Assembly: GCA_958295665.1 (NCBI GenBank)
Contig: OY282558.1
Location: forward strand, 352,203,034-352,267,033
DNA: 64,000 bases
Source of the DNA: Tipula vernalis
Taxonomy: Eukaryota > Arthropoda > Insecta > Diptera > Tipulidae
Reading direction: 5' to 3'
Below are positions 8,697 through 20,677 of the stretch, in pieces. The position numbers and the translations under genes are program-made. Under the pieces are notes generated by a model. The model saw only the letters and a list, made by a program, of their open reading frames with translations, made no database searches and had not been told where the DNA came from. The stretch's first letter is position 1, and every line of letters starts with the position of its first letter.

Positions 8697-11238
8697 CAGG
8701 GCTGGAAACCGGTTTTATAAAATCACAAAACCAAAACCACAAAAACCATAAAACCACAAAATATTTTTGAAACCAAAACCAAAATTAAAAAAAAAAAAAC
8801 TAACTAATTTTCTAAGTATGTTATGTATTGTTAAGTGTTAGTACTTCCTTCTCTTAATAGTAAAAACTCCTAACCTAAAAAACATTGAACTTTACTTGTC
8901 AAAGTACAGACAAATTTTTCGGGAAAACATAAATCATAAAACAGATAATCTTCAATGAGGTAAGCTTATTTGACAAGATACAGTAATTTTAATAAAGATC
9001 TTATTATATATTTTGCAAGTAATTTACTTTAATTTAATTTTAGATGTAGAGGAAAACTCCAAAATGAGCTCTAAAAGGAAACACGAAGTTTATGGTTATT
9101 TTAAATACTCGTCAGAAAAAAAAACTAACAAATGTGATTGATGTGATATTGAGCTCAATAGTAACCAGGCAGAAAATTTGATGCGCCATTTAAAAGTAAA
9201 ACATCCTGATATTTATAAAAACTTATATACAAAAAGAAGAAAAGAGACTGAAAATAAACAACCCACCCTTAATAATTATGTAATTACACGTAAAAAAGTG
9301 CAATCAGTAAAAATTACGCCAAAAGAGTTGCAAAATGCTTGTGTTGAAATGGTGACAAAAAATGGTAGACCGGTATCTGCTGTCGAAGACAGTGGCTTTC
9401 GTAAAATCATCGACCCAATATTAAATTCATTTGGAGAGAAAATTGCAATTAACAGACACAATATTAAAGAGTTAATTAAAAGTCAAGCAGACGAACTCCG
9501 TAACCTGTTAAAAATTAAATTAAAAGGAAAAATTATTTCCATTAAAGTAGACGGAGTATCGAGACTGGATAGGTCAATATTAGGAGTTAATGTGCAATAT
9601 ATGGACAGCGGTCAAATTAAAATTAATACACTTGCCATGTTAGAACTAAAAGACAAACATACCGCGGAATACCTACTCAGACAAATTTTATGTGTTTTAA
9701 ATAAATACGGTATTGACATTAAACAAATGTATAGTTTCACTTCAGATAACGGTGCAAATATGATAAAAACTGGTGAACTATTAAAAAATGTTCAGATATG
9801 TTCATCAACATCTTCCTTATCAAATATAAAAGACTATATAGATTTAGAAAATGAAGATGACAGTGATGTTGATATCGAAACCGAAATTCAAGAAGAAATT
9901 GATGTGGAGCTATATGACTATCAATTTAAAGATTTAGAAACAGAAATTACTTGTCTTAATAAAGAATTTATTGTATTAATACGTTGTGCAGCTCACACTC
10001 TTCAACAGGCAATAGGTGATTTTTTTTAAAAAAGCGAATCCATCAATATTAACAATAATAAAACGAATTGGATTGAAAAAACCAGTTTTACATTGCCCAA
10101 CCCGTTGGGATTCTACATTAAAAATGATAAGCAGCTTAATTAATTTAAAAGCCTTTTGCAGTGACTACCAAGAAGCAATCCCGGAGTGGAAAGTTTCAGA
10201 TGAAAACTGGACTAAAATGATAAAATTGGTGGCGGCGTTAACTCCGGTTCACGAAGCAAGTTTGAATTTGCAAAATGAGCAACTTACTATGAGTGATTTT
10301 TTTAATGTTATCACCAAATGCAAATTGGCAATTAAAAAATTAAATAATTCATATTCAAACATATTTGAGAATTGCTTGGATGTGATAACTGAAAAACTAT
10401 TGAATTGTGACACAATGTTAGCATGCATTTACTTGGATCCACGCTACCAAATACTATTAACACATGATCAGAAGAAATCAGCTAAAGATCACATATGTAA
10501 AATACATAACTTTGTGTCAAAAGATACGAATTCATTTCCAAGCTCATCCTTGCCAACGAACAATTAATTTATCTGTTAAAGAAGCAATTTATTCAGAAAA
10601 TGATTTAGATGAGATGGATGAGTTAATTTTTACAAAAGAAAGAGAATTAGCAGATGTAGTTCAATCGTCAATACCACAGCAAACATTCATAATGGTAGTG
10701 GACAATTTTGACAACATTCAAAGAATAAACCGCAAGGAAGACCCCAAGAAATATTGGCAAAATAATCAATTATATGGAGAATTATCTGATGTAGCCAACA
10801 TTTTATTTGCAGTTCCTGCAACACAAGTGTCGGTAGAGCGAGCATTTTCAACATTGAAATTCATTTTAGCAGATACCAGGGGTAGTTTACGCGAGGATAT
10901 GCTTGAAGATATTCTATTCATCAAGTTAAATTAATTAACTAATTAATTAATTTGCATTTTGTTGTTTATTATATTTTCATTTTTTAGAATTTTATTTTTT
11001 GTTAATTATTTTTATGTTTGGAGGTAACATAATTTATTTTTGTTTTTAACTAATAAAAAAATAATTAAATTGAATTAAATTTACATTTAAATTTTATTTT
11101 TACAAAACTGAAACCAATACCAAAATCAAAATTTTTTAAAACCAAAAGCAAAATTTAAAAATTTATAAAACCAAAATTTATTAGTCAAAAAAACCAAAAA
11201 CCAAACCAACCTAAAATACAAATTGGTTTCCAGCCCTG
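8697..11238 (+). mobile_element. Complete 2.54-kb hAT transposon
   Basis: Ends are perfect 14-bp inverted repeats, CAGGGCTGGAAACC at 8697-8710 and GGTTTCCAGCCCTG at 11225-11238, flanked by the 8-bp duplication CATAAAAC. Subterminal regions on both sides are dense in AAAACC/AACCAAAA motifs, in places where hAT transposases bind short repeated motifs. One interrupted transposase gene fills the centre. The intact ends and duplication show a cleanly transposed copy. The number of coding lesions (one stop, two frameshifts) shows modest decay since then. The intact ends might still be mobilised by an active relative. Confidence 0.95.
9064..10934 (+). pseudogene. hAT transposase with N-terminal BED finger, one stop and two frameshifts
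   Basis: From ATG 9064 the frame encodes a BED zinc finger: a GYF block, Cys24 and Cys27, and a RHLKVKH histidine pair near residues 42-47. Codon 26, between the two cysteines, is TGA (9139-9141). The frame then runs to 10029 through the catalytic core (FTSDNGANM near 9738-9765 fits a catalytic Asp region; RCAAHTLQQAI near 9979 is the CAAHTLQ hAT block). It shifts inside a T-run at 10020-10028 and continues as PTRWDST and YLDPRYQ to 10567. A second shift between about 10490 and 10560 leads to the C-terminal dimerisation domain, with YW, VPATQVSVERAFS, and DILFIKLN before TAA at 10932-10934. Total length of about 620 codons is normal for the family. A hAT transposase cuts and pastes the element by binding its ends. 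This copy should be inactive. Confidence 0.92.
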
Positions 11239-11246
11239 CATAAAAC
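11239..11246. repeat. 8-bp target duplication of the hAT element (right)
   Basis: CATAAAAC, identical to 8689-8696. Confidence 0.95.
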
Positions 11247-13500
11247 GATTTTTTTTATTTTTTTTTTGGTATATGATGATACAATATTGTTTGTTCCAAA
11301 TTTATAAATCTAATCACGTTTAGCAATAACGTCACATTTATTGTTGACACCCACTGTAATTGCAGTTACTATATGATTTCTTATTTACTACGACATCATT
11401 TACTTAAACCGCCAGCTTTTAATTGACTATGATAACTTTGATTAGATTTCTACAAGTAAGCAATGGCAATCAAAATATCTGATTTAAATAGTTAATTGTA
11501 CACTATTCGTTTACATGCCGTTCATATAACACAAATTTAAATTGACTCATTTAAATTGTTTAATATGCATTAAATTTTCGAAATTGTTATCTGATCACAT
11601 TAGTAGATTATACATTTGATTCAGGCCGCGACATACGAAACTTATATTCAGTTTAGGTACATTGTCTGTTTGTAACACAATAATAGTTTATAATTTTACA
11701 ATTTTTACGATACGTACAATATAATTTGTGAGATAAACTAAATTAAAAGACAAAGAAAAATTCTTCCATTTTGAAATTGTGATGATTTCGAATTGTTGTT
11801 GTATTGCGGCTTACAACGTGAGATTTTAAAACATTAAAAAAACTGAAACTACACAGATCAGGAAATACAGAAGTAAATAGCTCCAGAATTGGAAGTTATT
11901 AAAGAATGTTTGAGATAAAAATTAATTGTTTTAATTGATTCAATTTGTTAATACAAAAAGACTGGATTAATATTTTAAATAATAAATATAAATGTTTTAA
12001 CAGATATGAATTTCAAAAATTGTTGTTGTTGACTAAAGAAAAGAATTTTTGTCTTAGTTGAGTAATCAACTGATCGATACAGTTCGAGCTTGGGATTTTA
12101 TCGATACAGTTCGAGCTTGGATATTATTAATCTGTCGATAAAGTGAATACCCAAAATATTTAATTTAAGTTTATTTTAGTTTTCAGGTGTAAACAGATAT
12201 GTTTTATGCTTTTTAAAACTGAAAGCTTTGTGCTTTGCAGGATTTTCTCAAAAGTATTTTACTACTTCTTGGTACTTTAAAACAAAATTATGCATTGTCA
12301 AACCTAAAGCTTTTACAGTCTAAATTAAACTGAACCAATATTTTTGGTTCAAAAAGTTAAATGAAATGTTACTGTTAAAACTGTATAAAAAAATTGTTTT
12401 ACATTTAAAGGGTTCGGAACGTTTTGGAACAATCGTATTAAATTTGGAGATGAGTGCATTCGTCAAGATTAATATTTAAAGTTTCAAGTTTGGCATAGAA
12501 TGAGCGACTCTCAGAAAATGTTTTGTAAAATTTCTGTGAACGATCTTATCACTTATCATTTATCGGTGGATTTCGACTTTTTATTAATAATCTTTCTTAA
12601 TTTTGTTTTGCTATTAAAAAACGTAAAGATATTCGTGATGTCGTGTCTGATGCTTTTTCAGGTCAATACCTATATACTCGTAGTAAATATATTGATTTTG
12701 AGAGATATTTCAAGTAGGTTGGCTGATCTATTTTTCATTTTAGTCCAATGAACCAAGTAACTATAATACTATAGGAGAAATCACTATAAACAAATTTCGT
12801 ACATCGGAAATATTGGAAAAGAATAATAGATGATACCACTACATTTTCCAGCGATTTTTTTTGTTAATCAATGAAGCATTGACATAAAACGAAACTGTCA
12901 AGTCGGCTGAAGTGAGAATTATTTAATAAATTTATAAAAATAAAAATAAATAATTTGATGTTTCCAATGTTGGCTTCCATAATAACATATTTAATGATAG
13001 CAATGACTGTTATGCCATCTATTGATGCCATCTATAAAAATATAGTCTAATACGTAACGAAATCTTGTTAGCACGCGAGTTTACTGTTGTTAAAACTAGG
13101 GATTAGTAATCCAGATTTGCGTAATCAAGTTTAATTTTAATCTGGATTAGATTTTTTGGCGTTCTGACTGTAAGAGAGAAACGCGATTAAAAACGGTGCT
13201 GCACATTGCCACTCTACCGAAAACTTTTCATAATCATTTTATTACTAAATATTAAAAATGGCTGCTAATGTTAACCAAATGGCAATATCAGAAAGCATCA
13301 ATTTTTTGACGATTAGTTTAATGTAGCTATAACTAAAACATGTTTAACTTAATCAAGCTTACTAATCTCTAGTCTGAACACAATATTATTTGCTATGAAC
13401 ACTATAGAGTAAATAAATGGTTCTTAATATTTTTGGAATTGCACAGGTGCCTGCTAATTCAATAAACCTATAAATATTTATTCTTCCTTTATAACTCGAA
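11247..13500. other. Gene-free stretch with one short direct duplication
   Basis: ATCGATACAGTTCGAGCTTGG occurs at 12073 and again at 12100 (27-bp period). The only longer ORF, 83 codons at 12500, is hydrophobic AT-rich sequence without recognised motif. Nothing else is seen. Confidence 0.5.
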
Positions 13501-13528
13501 AACCTTCCGAGACGATTTAAATTTATAT

Positions 13529-13534
13529 TTTATT
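13529..13534 (-). promoter_or_regulatory. Polyadenylation signal of the DUF1091-type gene
   Basis: AATAAA on the minus strand (TTTATT on the plus), about 25 bases after the stop codon, the right place to end a compact insect transcript. Confidence 0.6.
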
Positions 13535-13558
13535 TATATTCAACAATAATGTTACATT

Positions 13559-14180
13559 TTACCCCATTGGAAATATATGTGCACCATTACTTGGTCGTGC
13601 CGACAAAATCACCGTAGCATTAAGTATGAAATTTGTATTATATAATTTTAATTCGCCTTTATAAGTGCCTTCCGGCACTACAGGCGGTAGATTCATTAAA
13701 TCGACATTCCCCCAAAAGTTGTCCATAATAATATAATCAATCGGGCATGGTTTTGCGTATAGCGAAGAATTTAATTGTCTCATCACCGGTATAATTGCAT
13801 TCACAATGGGGGCGAATTTACCTTCATCCAAATACGGACAAAAATCATCAGTACCTTTAACCACAAAACTTCTGAATATTTGGCCATATCGATAAAAGAA
13901 TTCATAATCCAGCTAAACGTATAAACAAATAAAATATATTAGGTCACTATAATAAATTGTTGGGTTTACGACTTACTTTAACATCGCGAGTTAATGTAAA
14001 ATTTACATTAAATTCAATACTTCGTAACGTACGATTTCGATATTTTAACGTACATGAATTAATCGTAACATCACCCGATTTTGTACAAAACATCCTCTCA
14101 AATTTTATTATGAAGTTGGCGGTGTAAATATATCCAACCATTAAACTGACCAGAATCGAAATTAAATACTTGGAATGCAT
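13559..14180 (-). CDS. DUF1091-type secreted protein, two exons
   Basis: Coding sequence is complement(13977-14180 joined to 13559-13912), 185 residues. The intron is 64 bp (13976 to 13913), phase 0, with a consensus GTAAGT donor and a TTTAG acceptor after a pyrimidine-rich run. Joining continues the protein as TRDVK then LDYEFFYRYGQIF. The N-terminus is a clear signal peptide (SILVSLMVGYIYTA), so the product should be secreted. Features of the DUF1091 family follow: a FxxxxC near residue 32 (MFCTKSG), NSCTLKYRNRT, GTDDFCPYLDEG, KPCPIDY and a PEGTYKGELKLYN stretch near the end, with four conserved Cys and a length of about 180. The family is large in flies, mostly uncharacterised, and distantly related to MD-2-like lipid-binding proteins by some accounts. 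No disabling mutation is seen. It appears to be the only intact host gene here, standing alone between repeats. Confidence 0.88.
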
Positions 14181-16100
14181 ACTGAAATCGAATTTAAACT
14201 GATTCTGATGATGCTGAAGAAATATTTGTATAGTAATATATTTATGTATTATGTAGGTGTAATAATATATAATTTAGTAATTTATGCTCATGTACCGTGT
14301 TATGATTTTAATCTTAGCTTCAATTTCTTTATTAATTTTAATTGATATAACATCCGGTACTGTATTTTGGAATCGTGGGGAGATCTTTATATTACGCCGC
14401 TGTAACTAAAATTTATTGACTTTTTCACGGGAAATTATCTAGGGAGGAAGGGGCTTAATTAAATGAACGATTTGTTAAGTGAATACTCAGTAACTAAAAC
14501 CAAATTCTTCAAAATTACGATTGATATCTTTTATTGGCATCATTTCAATAATTGTTGCTTTGATATGCAAAATTATATCCGGTAACGGCATTGACGCAAA
14601 TTCATGAACTTTTAATGACGCGGCGCAGTGTTTCGGTCGAAATCCTTGTAATTTTTTGTCGAATATATATAGGTTTTAGATCCGCAAGAGACTATGAACA
14701 ATTGATGGCTGACAAAAAAAGTATTGTGTGTAATTCAGGTGTTTAAAACAGTGAACCGAAAGAATCTCTTAATTATTATGCAAATGAGTGCCTTAGCTTT
14801 AATGGTCTTTGGGCTGTACGTGAAAATGTGTTTTGATTTTTTTCAAAATTCACTACACCAAAATAAAAATGTTGAGGTATACTCAACAAGGAGTGGAAGT
14901 TGAAGAATATTCAACTGATGTGTGATTTCGCCCTCAAATTCTAAAATCAATCATACAAATCGGTTAATAATATTGTAGCATAAAACGAAAATAGCTGAAA
15001 CCACATTTTCAAGTGCCTCATTAAAGAAAATTCAAGTTATATAAACTAAACTTTTTTTTTTTTTTTTTGTTAAGCTTTGTTATTTTTTAATATACAAATG
15101 AATCGGATGCTGGGAAAATATAATAATTTTAAATGAATTTAAAATATATGCCAGATAGTACAGTAGACTATCATAATTTTATGAAAATTGTCTATTGAAT
15201 TGAAATGTTACGACAAATCAAATTTTCAGAAGTGTTACGTATATATCGCGATCTACTGCTTGCAATACCAAAAAATATTGAAAAAAACTGATGGCTCAAA
15301 TGTGCAGATTTAGATGGGTTTTCAATCTGTCTAATTTGTACATCAAATGCTATCAAGCGTATTTGTACATCAGATGCTATCAACTATATCGAAATATCTA
15401 AACAAATTTTTTGCAGTGAAAAAACCAAGAACTCGGCGACAAATTAATCAAGCACATGAAAATTAGAAGACAATTCAGTATAACATTGGATGAATGGTGT
15501 AACAATAAATTAAGAAATGCCTTAATGTTATAATACTTCACGCCACTAGCATCGATAATTCTTACGTTTTTCGGGTTATTCGAAATAAAGGGTTCGGTTA
15601 TTTCTGATATTTTAGAAGGACTTGAAAAATTAAAAGAATTTGGTTTAAATTTTGAAAATAATATTGTGGTTTCTACTCATCATGGAGTTTCAATTATGGT
15701 AAAGTAGGAAAATGCGAATGGATGTAACGCACAACTTTGTCAAAATTACGGCATTCACTTAGCTATACCTTTTTAGGACATCCTCCCCCTCCCGGCACCA
15801 ATATGAAATTATCGAGGAAGATAAAATCGAAGAGTCGTTTAACAGTGAAACTGAAAATTTTGAACATAAATCCCAATTATCCCAAAGAGAATTATGAATC
15901 TAATAACCTCGTTGGTACTCTTTACTTCCTATGTTGAAGCGATTTTTAAAACTAAACAGATTGAACATATTAAAGCCGTACGAGAGATAAATTTCCCGTG
16001 AAATGCAAATAATAATACAGTTCTAAATGGCATTTAGCAAGTACTTAAACCACTACTGTCTTCCACCGCCGTAAATAACGCCTAGCCATTTTAAACGAAT
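14181..16100. other. Gene-free stretch upstream of the DUF1091-type gene
   Basis: TTTGTACATCARATGCTATC occurs twice in tandem near 15335 and 15362. A T-run lies at 15051-15068. The minus-strand start of the host gene lies at 14180, and the AT-rich sequence just right of it is the presumed promoter; no clear core-promoter motif can be called. Small ORFs at 15192-15383 and 15737-15937 show no motif. Confidence 0.45.
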
Positions 16101-16107
16101 AATACCA

Positions 16108-17024
16108 GAGCCTTCTAGAGTATAGAGCCATAATCTTAATGACGTATTTTTTAGAAGCTTTTTTAGTGGTATAACTTTTCACTGATTTCCATAGGAATCC
16201 ATAGTAAAAATGGTGTTTTTTAGCTTCAAGTTTTTTAATGAAAAAAGCAAAAATGTCATAAAATGTTTATATAAAAGTTTTCTACATATCTCTAACAACA
16301 ATTTACAAGAAGGCCATATTGGTATTAAGTAAATATTAATTGCAGAAATATTAAAATTAAATTGTTTCTAAAATATATTTTTTCGAACTTTCATTTTGAA
16401 AAATACATCAAAGTTGGCTCTGACAAATTAAAATAATACTTGCCAAATTTATCTTTAGTTTTACTAGTGTACGTAAGATGTCTAAAATGGTCACAGAAAA
16501 ATACGAAAAAAAATTATTTAATCGCAAAATTATCACACGTTCCTATATTTTGTGAATTTGTTTTGCTTTTCCTACAATTTTTGAACTTGAAATTTCCCCA
16601 GGTGGTAATTTTTGGTACGATTTTTCCAAATTTTTACGGCCATCACTGCCATCTATGTAATGTTTATTGACTTAATGATCAAATGAATCGTAGTAAGCTT
16701 TTATTTCAATTTGACCAGAATGCTGTTGTTATGAAGTTTTTTTAATATTTTGATTTAAATAAATCAATTATTACAAGAAAATGAAAACGATTTACTTAAA
16801 CGATATTCATGTATGTTGAAAATCAAACATTTATGAAAGTATTTCAGAAATCATAATTAAGAATTTGTAACGTTTTCATTTACAAATTTGTCTTAGGAAA
16901 AAAAGTGATTTCCCATATGTTTTGTGTGTTTTACTATGAAAAGTTTCGTTTTTTCCTCGTTTCTAATTCCCTTATAAAAGCTCAGATTTTTTTATTATGG
17001 CTCTATAAAATACAGGGTGCTCTG
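16108..17024. mobile_element. 917-bp non-autonomous TIR element, family copy A
   Basis: The left end reads CAGAGCCTTCTAGAGTATAG followed by AGCCATAAT. The right end, reverse-complemented, reads CAGAGCACCCTGTATTTTAT followed by AGAGCCATAATA, so the ends are inverted repeats of about 30 bp. The 7 bases ATAATAC occur just outside both ends (16101-16107 and 17025-17031). CAGAG ends with a 7-8 bp duplication suggest a hAT-type non-autonomous element. Most of its length is repeated, with substitutions, at 26038-26850, so it is a true dispersed family. The open frames inside (76 and 170 codons) are AT-rich and carry no transposase motif. Confidence 0.7.
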
Positions 17025-17296
17025 ATAATACGCATGCTGGGCGTTTTTACTCAAAAGTGCCCTAGGCATTACATTTGTAAACATTTCTACACTTCACATA
17101 ATTTTATTACTATGGAAAATGACCAATTTTTTGGACAAATACTTTTTGAGTTTTTTAAAACCAGGAACGCTAAAAAACTAAGCATTTATTTGTTAGAAAC
17201 TGAAATCTCTACTCTACTCTCAATATTTTCAACCAAAATAAAATCCTTTATAAACTTTGAATTTAACGTGAAAGGTTATTCCAGTGGACTATTCTT

Positions 17297-17600
17297 GGGG
17301 CCCTATTATGAAATGGATCGCATTTCGCCTTTTTGCGGATGCGGATTTTTGTGGATGCGATTCGCTTCGTATGTGTTTATATATTATGAAAAGCGATTAT
17401 CAATTAAAAACATTTGAAAAACACAATTAGTTACATAATCACTTCGCAAATGCGATTTTCGACTGCTATTAAGTTGTCGCATGTGTCAATTTTAATTTCG
17501 CAAAAGTTCGCTATCGCATTTTTATAATAAGGCGAGTTTTCAACAAAGAATGCGAAAAAAATGTAAATGCGAAATCGCATTTTGTTCATAACAGGAGGCC
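17297..17600. mobile_element. TIR element with GCGAAATGCGA-rich ends, copy 1
   Basis: It starts GGGGCCCTATTATGAAATGG and then carries CGCATTTCGCC. The right end, reverse-complemented, begins GGCCTCCTGTTATGAACAAA then ATGCGATTTCGC. The interior is full of TGCGAAA/TTTCGCA motifs on both strands. It abuts copy 2 and shares the GGAGGCC junction. GGGCC-type ends could be Harbinger or another cut-and-paste superfamily; I could not define a target duplication. Confidence 0.5.
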
Positions 17601-18075
17601 TATTATGAACTTGATGCGAAGCGGATCGCATTTCGCATTTTCATGCGATTTCATATTTTTGTGTTATGAAACACCCTTTTCGCATTTAATCCGCTCTTTT
17701 GTCGAATGATGCGCCAAATTATAGAAAATGAAAGCGGATTTTTGCGAAAATAAAATTGAAAAATACGACTGCTCAATGGCAGGAGAATATCGCATTTTGA
17801 GTAATGAAACATTACTTTTGTGCAGCGATAAAATGTATTTAAATGATAATTAATATTTTTGTTCTTTCTATCAAATTTATGGTTTTTGTTTACTCCAAAA
17901 ATGATTTTTATTGGAATTTTCTTATAAACAATAAACAATTTACCTCACTTATTACAATAATTTTACAGAAAATAAATTTTCCAAAGATATACCCTTAAGG
18001 GAAATGCGATAATGATATTTCATAATGAGCTCTTGCGAAGCAGATCTTATTTGTTAAAGTCCATAATAGGCCTCC
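17594..18075. mobile_element. TIR element with GCGAAATGCGA-rich ends, copy 2
   Basis: It begins GGAGGCCTATTATGAACTTG then GATGCGAAGCGGATCGCATT. The right end, reverse-complemented, begins GGAGGCCTATTATGGACTTT, with TCTGCTTCGCAAGAGC further in. The two terminal 15-mers match at 14 positions. No transposase is encoded; the 95-codon minus-strand ORF inside shows no motif. The tandem arrangement with copy 1 implies nested or end-to-end insertion. Confidence 0.6.
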
Positions 18076-18236
18076 GGAGCCTCTGAATTCGATACGAATT
18101 CGAATGGATAAGATTCGTATTTGATTTCAATAAGAATCGGGTGGCTCTGATTCAATTCAAATGGGGATACGCTCAAATAGAGCTTCGACTTTTCAGTACT
18201 CCATCATAGTATTTTGTTAAAAATGACGAGTGGAAT

Positions 18237-19675
18237 TGTTTGGTCATCGTTAGGTCAGGTCCTACCAGGCTCTGTTCTTTGGCTACCTATAGTTTTGAAA
18301 AAAAAAACACATCAATTTTAAATTTTGTAGCGAGATCTAAGCCAAACGTAGTAAGCGAGTCAGAAGCCAAAGTCTGTCGTAGAAGCGAACCATAAATTAA
18401 TATAATAGAATGGTTTTGGAAAGTTGGAGGAGCGCATAAATGTAATGGATCGTCAAGAAGATTGTAAAACATGTAGCACAGCGTATGGGGACGGATCGTA
18501 AATATTGACGACCAAACGACAAAAATGTTAATCAGTCCTGACTTAACGATTTCCTATTAAAATATGGTATAAATAATTGTTCGGTTTATTTTAATGGTGC
18601 GCTAACTTGAACAAATGTTTCTTGCTGATTTGAATAAAAACATTTGTTGATTTTGAAGTCCAAACGATAAAACTGATTACTGATGACCAATCCTGACCTA
18701 ACGATGAATAAATTATTCTGTTCGTTATTTTTTTTATAAATTTCAGTTTCAAAATCATTAAATTATTATGGTAGTCAACTTTCCACAGTGCTCCTGCGCG
18801 GAGCTTATACGTCAAGATGTAAAAGCATATAAAAAATTAAATTTAAATGGAATTTTCCTAAAAAGATTTGTTTGTTCCGGAGTTTTTACAAAAATCTATT
18901 TTCTAGTTTATGTGATAAAACAACTCTACTTCCATTAGAGTTAAACCAGAGTTAAGAGCAGAGTAACTCCTTTCTATGGAAACCGTTGGATCTTTCAGGA
19001 TAGCTTTTTTTTATCAAATTTTCTTATTTTCGGACTGATGCCTCCTACAACATTTCGGTAGTTAGATTTCCATCTGTTTAAAATTACCAAATAGTTATTC
19101 GAAACACTTCGATCTTCATCAAACCTAAAATAGTTTACGAAAATATCTTGTTGTTTCAACATTTAATGTTTTTTTAATGTAATGGTGATATCTGACCAAA
19201 ATAAATGCTTCGGTTAACAATAGGTGAAATCAATTTAGTTCAATTACCTTGACCCAATTTAATGCGTAACTTGGCCCAGAGCCGTTTCATGTTGAACCAG
19301 AGACTGGAGGTTAAGTCTCTTACCGAAAATGGCCCAATGGGCAACCCTAAAATTTATTAATCTATTAATTGCGTTGAATAAAATAACCAAGTAAAAGGCA
19401 TTCCAACTGGAAACCACTCATTAAGCATTTAATATAGGAAGTTAGATGCACAATCCAATTAGAATTTGCGTAAACGACAGAAAGTGGATCCAATCCTTAC
19501 CAAATTATTTATTTCCTACCAAAATAAGGTAAAAATTGTTAAATTCTTTTAATCTAGTGCGAACCTACACAAAACATTCTTCCAAATTTAAAATAGTTTT
19601 TTTGTAAAGCTATAAGTGGCCATTTTCCAAACGATAAAAGCTGATGAGCAATCCTAACCTAGCAACGAGCAAACC
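18237..19675. repeat. Degenerate dispersed and tandem repeat
   Basis: A block of the type CCAAACGATAAAA followed by CTGA and CAATCCTGACCTAACGA occurs at 18512-18554, 18660-18710 and 19627-19675 on the plus strand and, shorter, on the minus strand at 18237-18275. The bases after the first copy (TTTCCTATTAAAATATGGTA) also resemble those before the third (TTTCCTACCAAAATAAGGTA). The first two are about 148 bp apart. The origin is unknown. Confidence 0.6.
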
Positions 19676-20129
19676 ATTTCTATCGTCATTTTTATCAAAA
19701 TCTTTATCACAATCCCGAGATATTTGAATTCGTATCGTATTCAGGAATGACCTTTTTTATACTTTGATTATTAACAATTCCGATTATTCTGATCAAAATA
19801 TATTTCGAAACTAAACTTAATGCTCCCTATACACAACCTTGTAAATCATCAAGTAATAATTTCGTAAAATACTATAGCACACACTTTAAAAACTGAAATA
19901 AAAGAAAGCATCTGATTTTTATTAACTCCACCAAGACTCCGATCATATATATACCTGCAAATTGTTTTGTGTGCAATAGGTATGTATATTGAATTAGTTT
20001 GTGATAAATTGTTTTAATTTGAAGTTTGAAAATTTCAGTTACAACACCTAGGCGTTTTATTCGAATGGGCGCTTTAAACAAATTATTTTAGAGATCCTTA
20101 AAATATGAAAATTGTTGCCCCTTTCGAAT

Positions 20130-20677
20130 AAAAAACTCATATGTTATTTACGGGGAAAGACAGTAGAAGTCACAGTACAGAAACTCAGCAGCAACAATGC
20201 CACACTTCTAACTTGTGAGGAAGTATATAAGTTGCTATTCGCTAAATTACGAGAAGTGAACAGTGAATTTAGCAAAGAATTACGCTTCAAAACATGTACA
20301 ATACTACAAAGGCGAAATAAAATTCTGGTTTCGCTTTTATTGTATTTAGTAAAATTGGGAAATATGCCCAAAAATTTATAACGCCAATTTTGGTACATTT
20401 CATTAACCAAAGTTTCCTGAATGGCAGTGTTCCTGATTGTTTGAAAACCGCAGTTGTAATTCCGTTGTTTCAAAAGGGTGATAAATTTCTTAAGGAAAAT
20501 TGTCGTTGTATATCCTTCCAGCCCACAATTATAATAATTCTGGAAAAGGCTTTAAAATTACGGGTTGATCCCCTCTTTTCTAAATATAACATTTTAAATT
20601 ATTGTCAATATGGTTTTAGGTTTGGGAAAAATACTGAGTCAGCTCTAATTGATAAAAATGAATTTACTTTATTGTAA
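20130..20677 (+). pseudogene. LINE reverse transcriptase fragment (RT start)
   Basis: The forward frame at 20390-20677 reads FINQSFLNGSVPDCLKTAVV then IPLFQKGDK, and later LEKALKLRVDPLFSKYNILN and QYGFRFGKNTESAL. These are the first two conserved blocks of a non-LTR retrotransposon RT, in order. The frame at 20112-20381 carries the region before RT with a frameshift near 20380. The catalytic YADD block is absent; the element stops near 20677. It is Jockey/CR1-like by the motif style. Dead fragment. Confidence 0.75.

Noticed and set aside
12500..12751. 83-codon hydrophobic ORF that might be a small membrane protein
   Set aside because: Hydrophobicity follows from T-rich sequence; no motif, splice or signal supports it.
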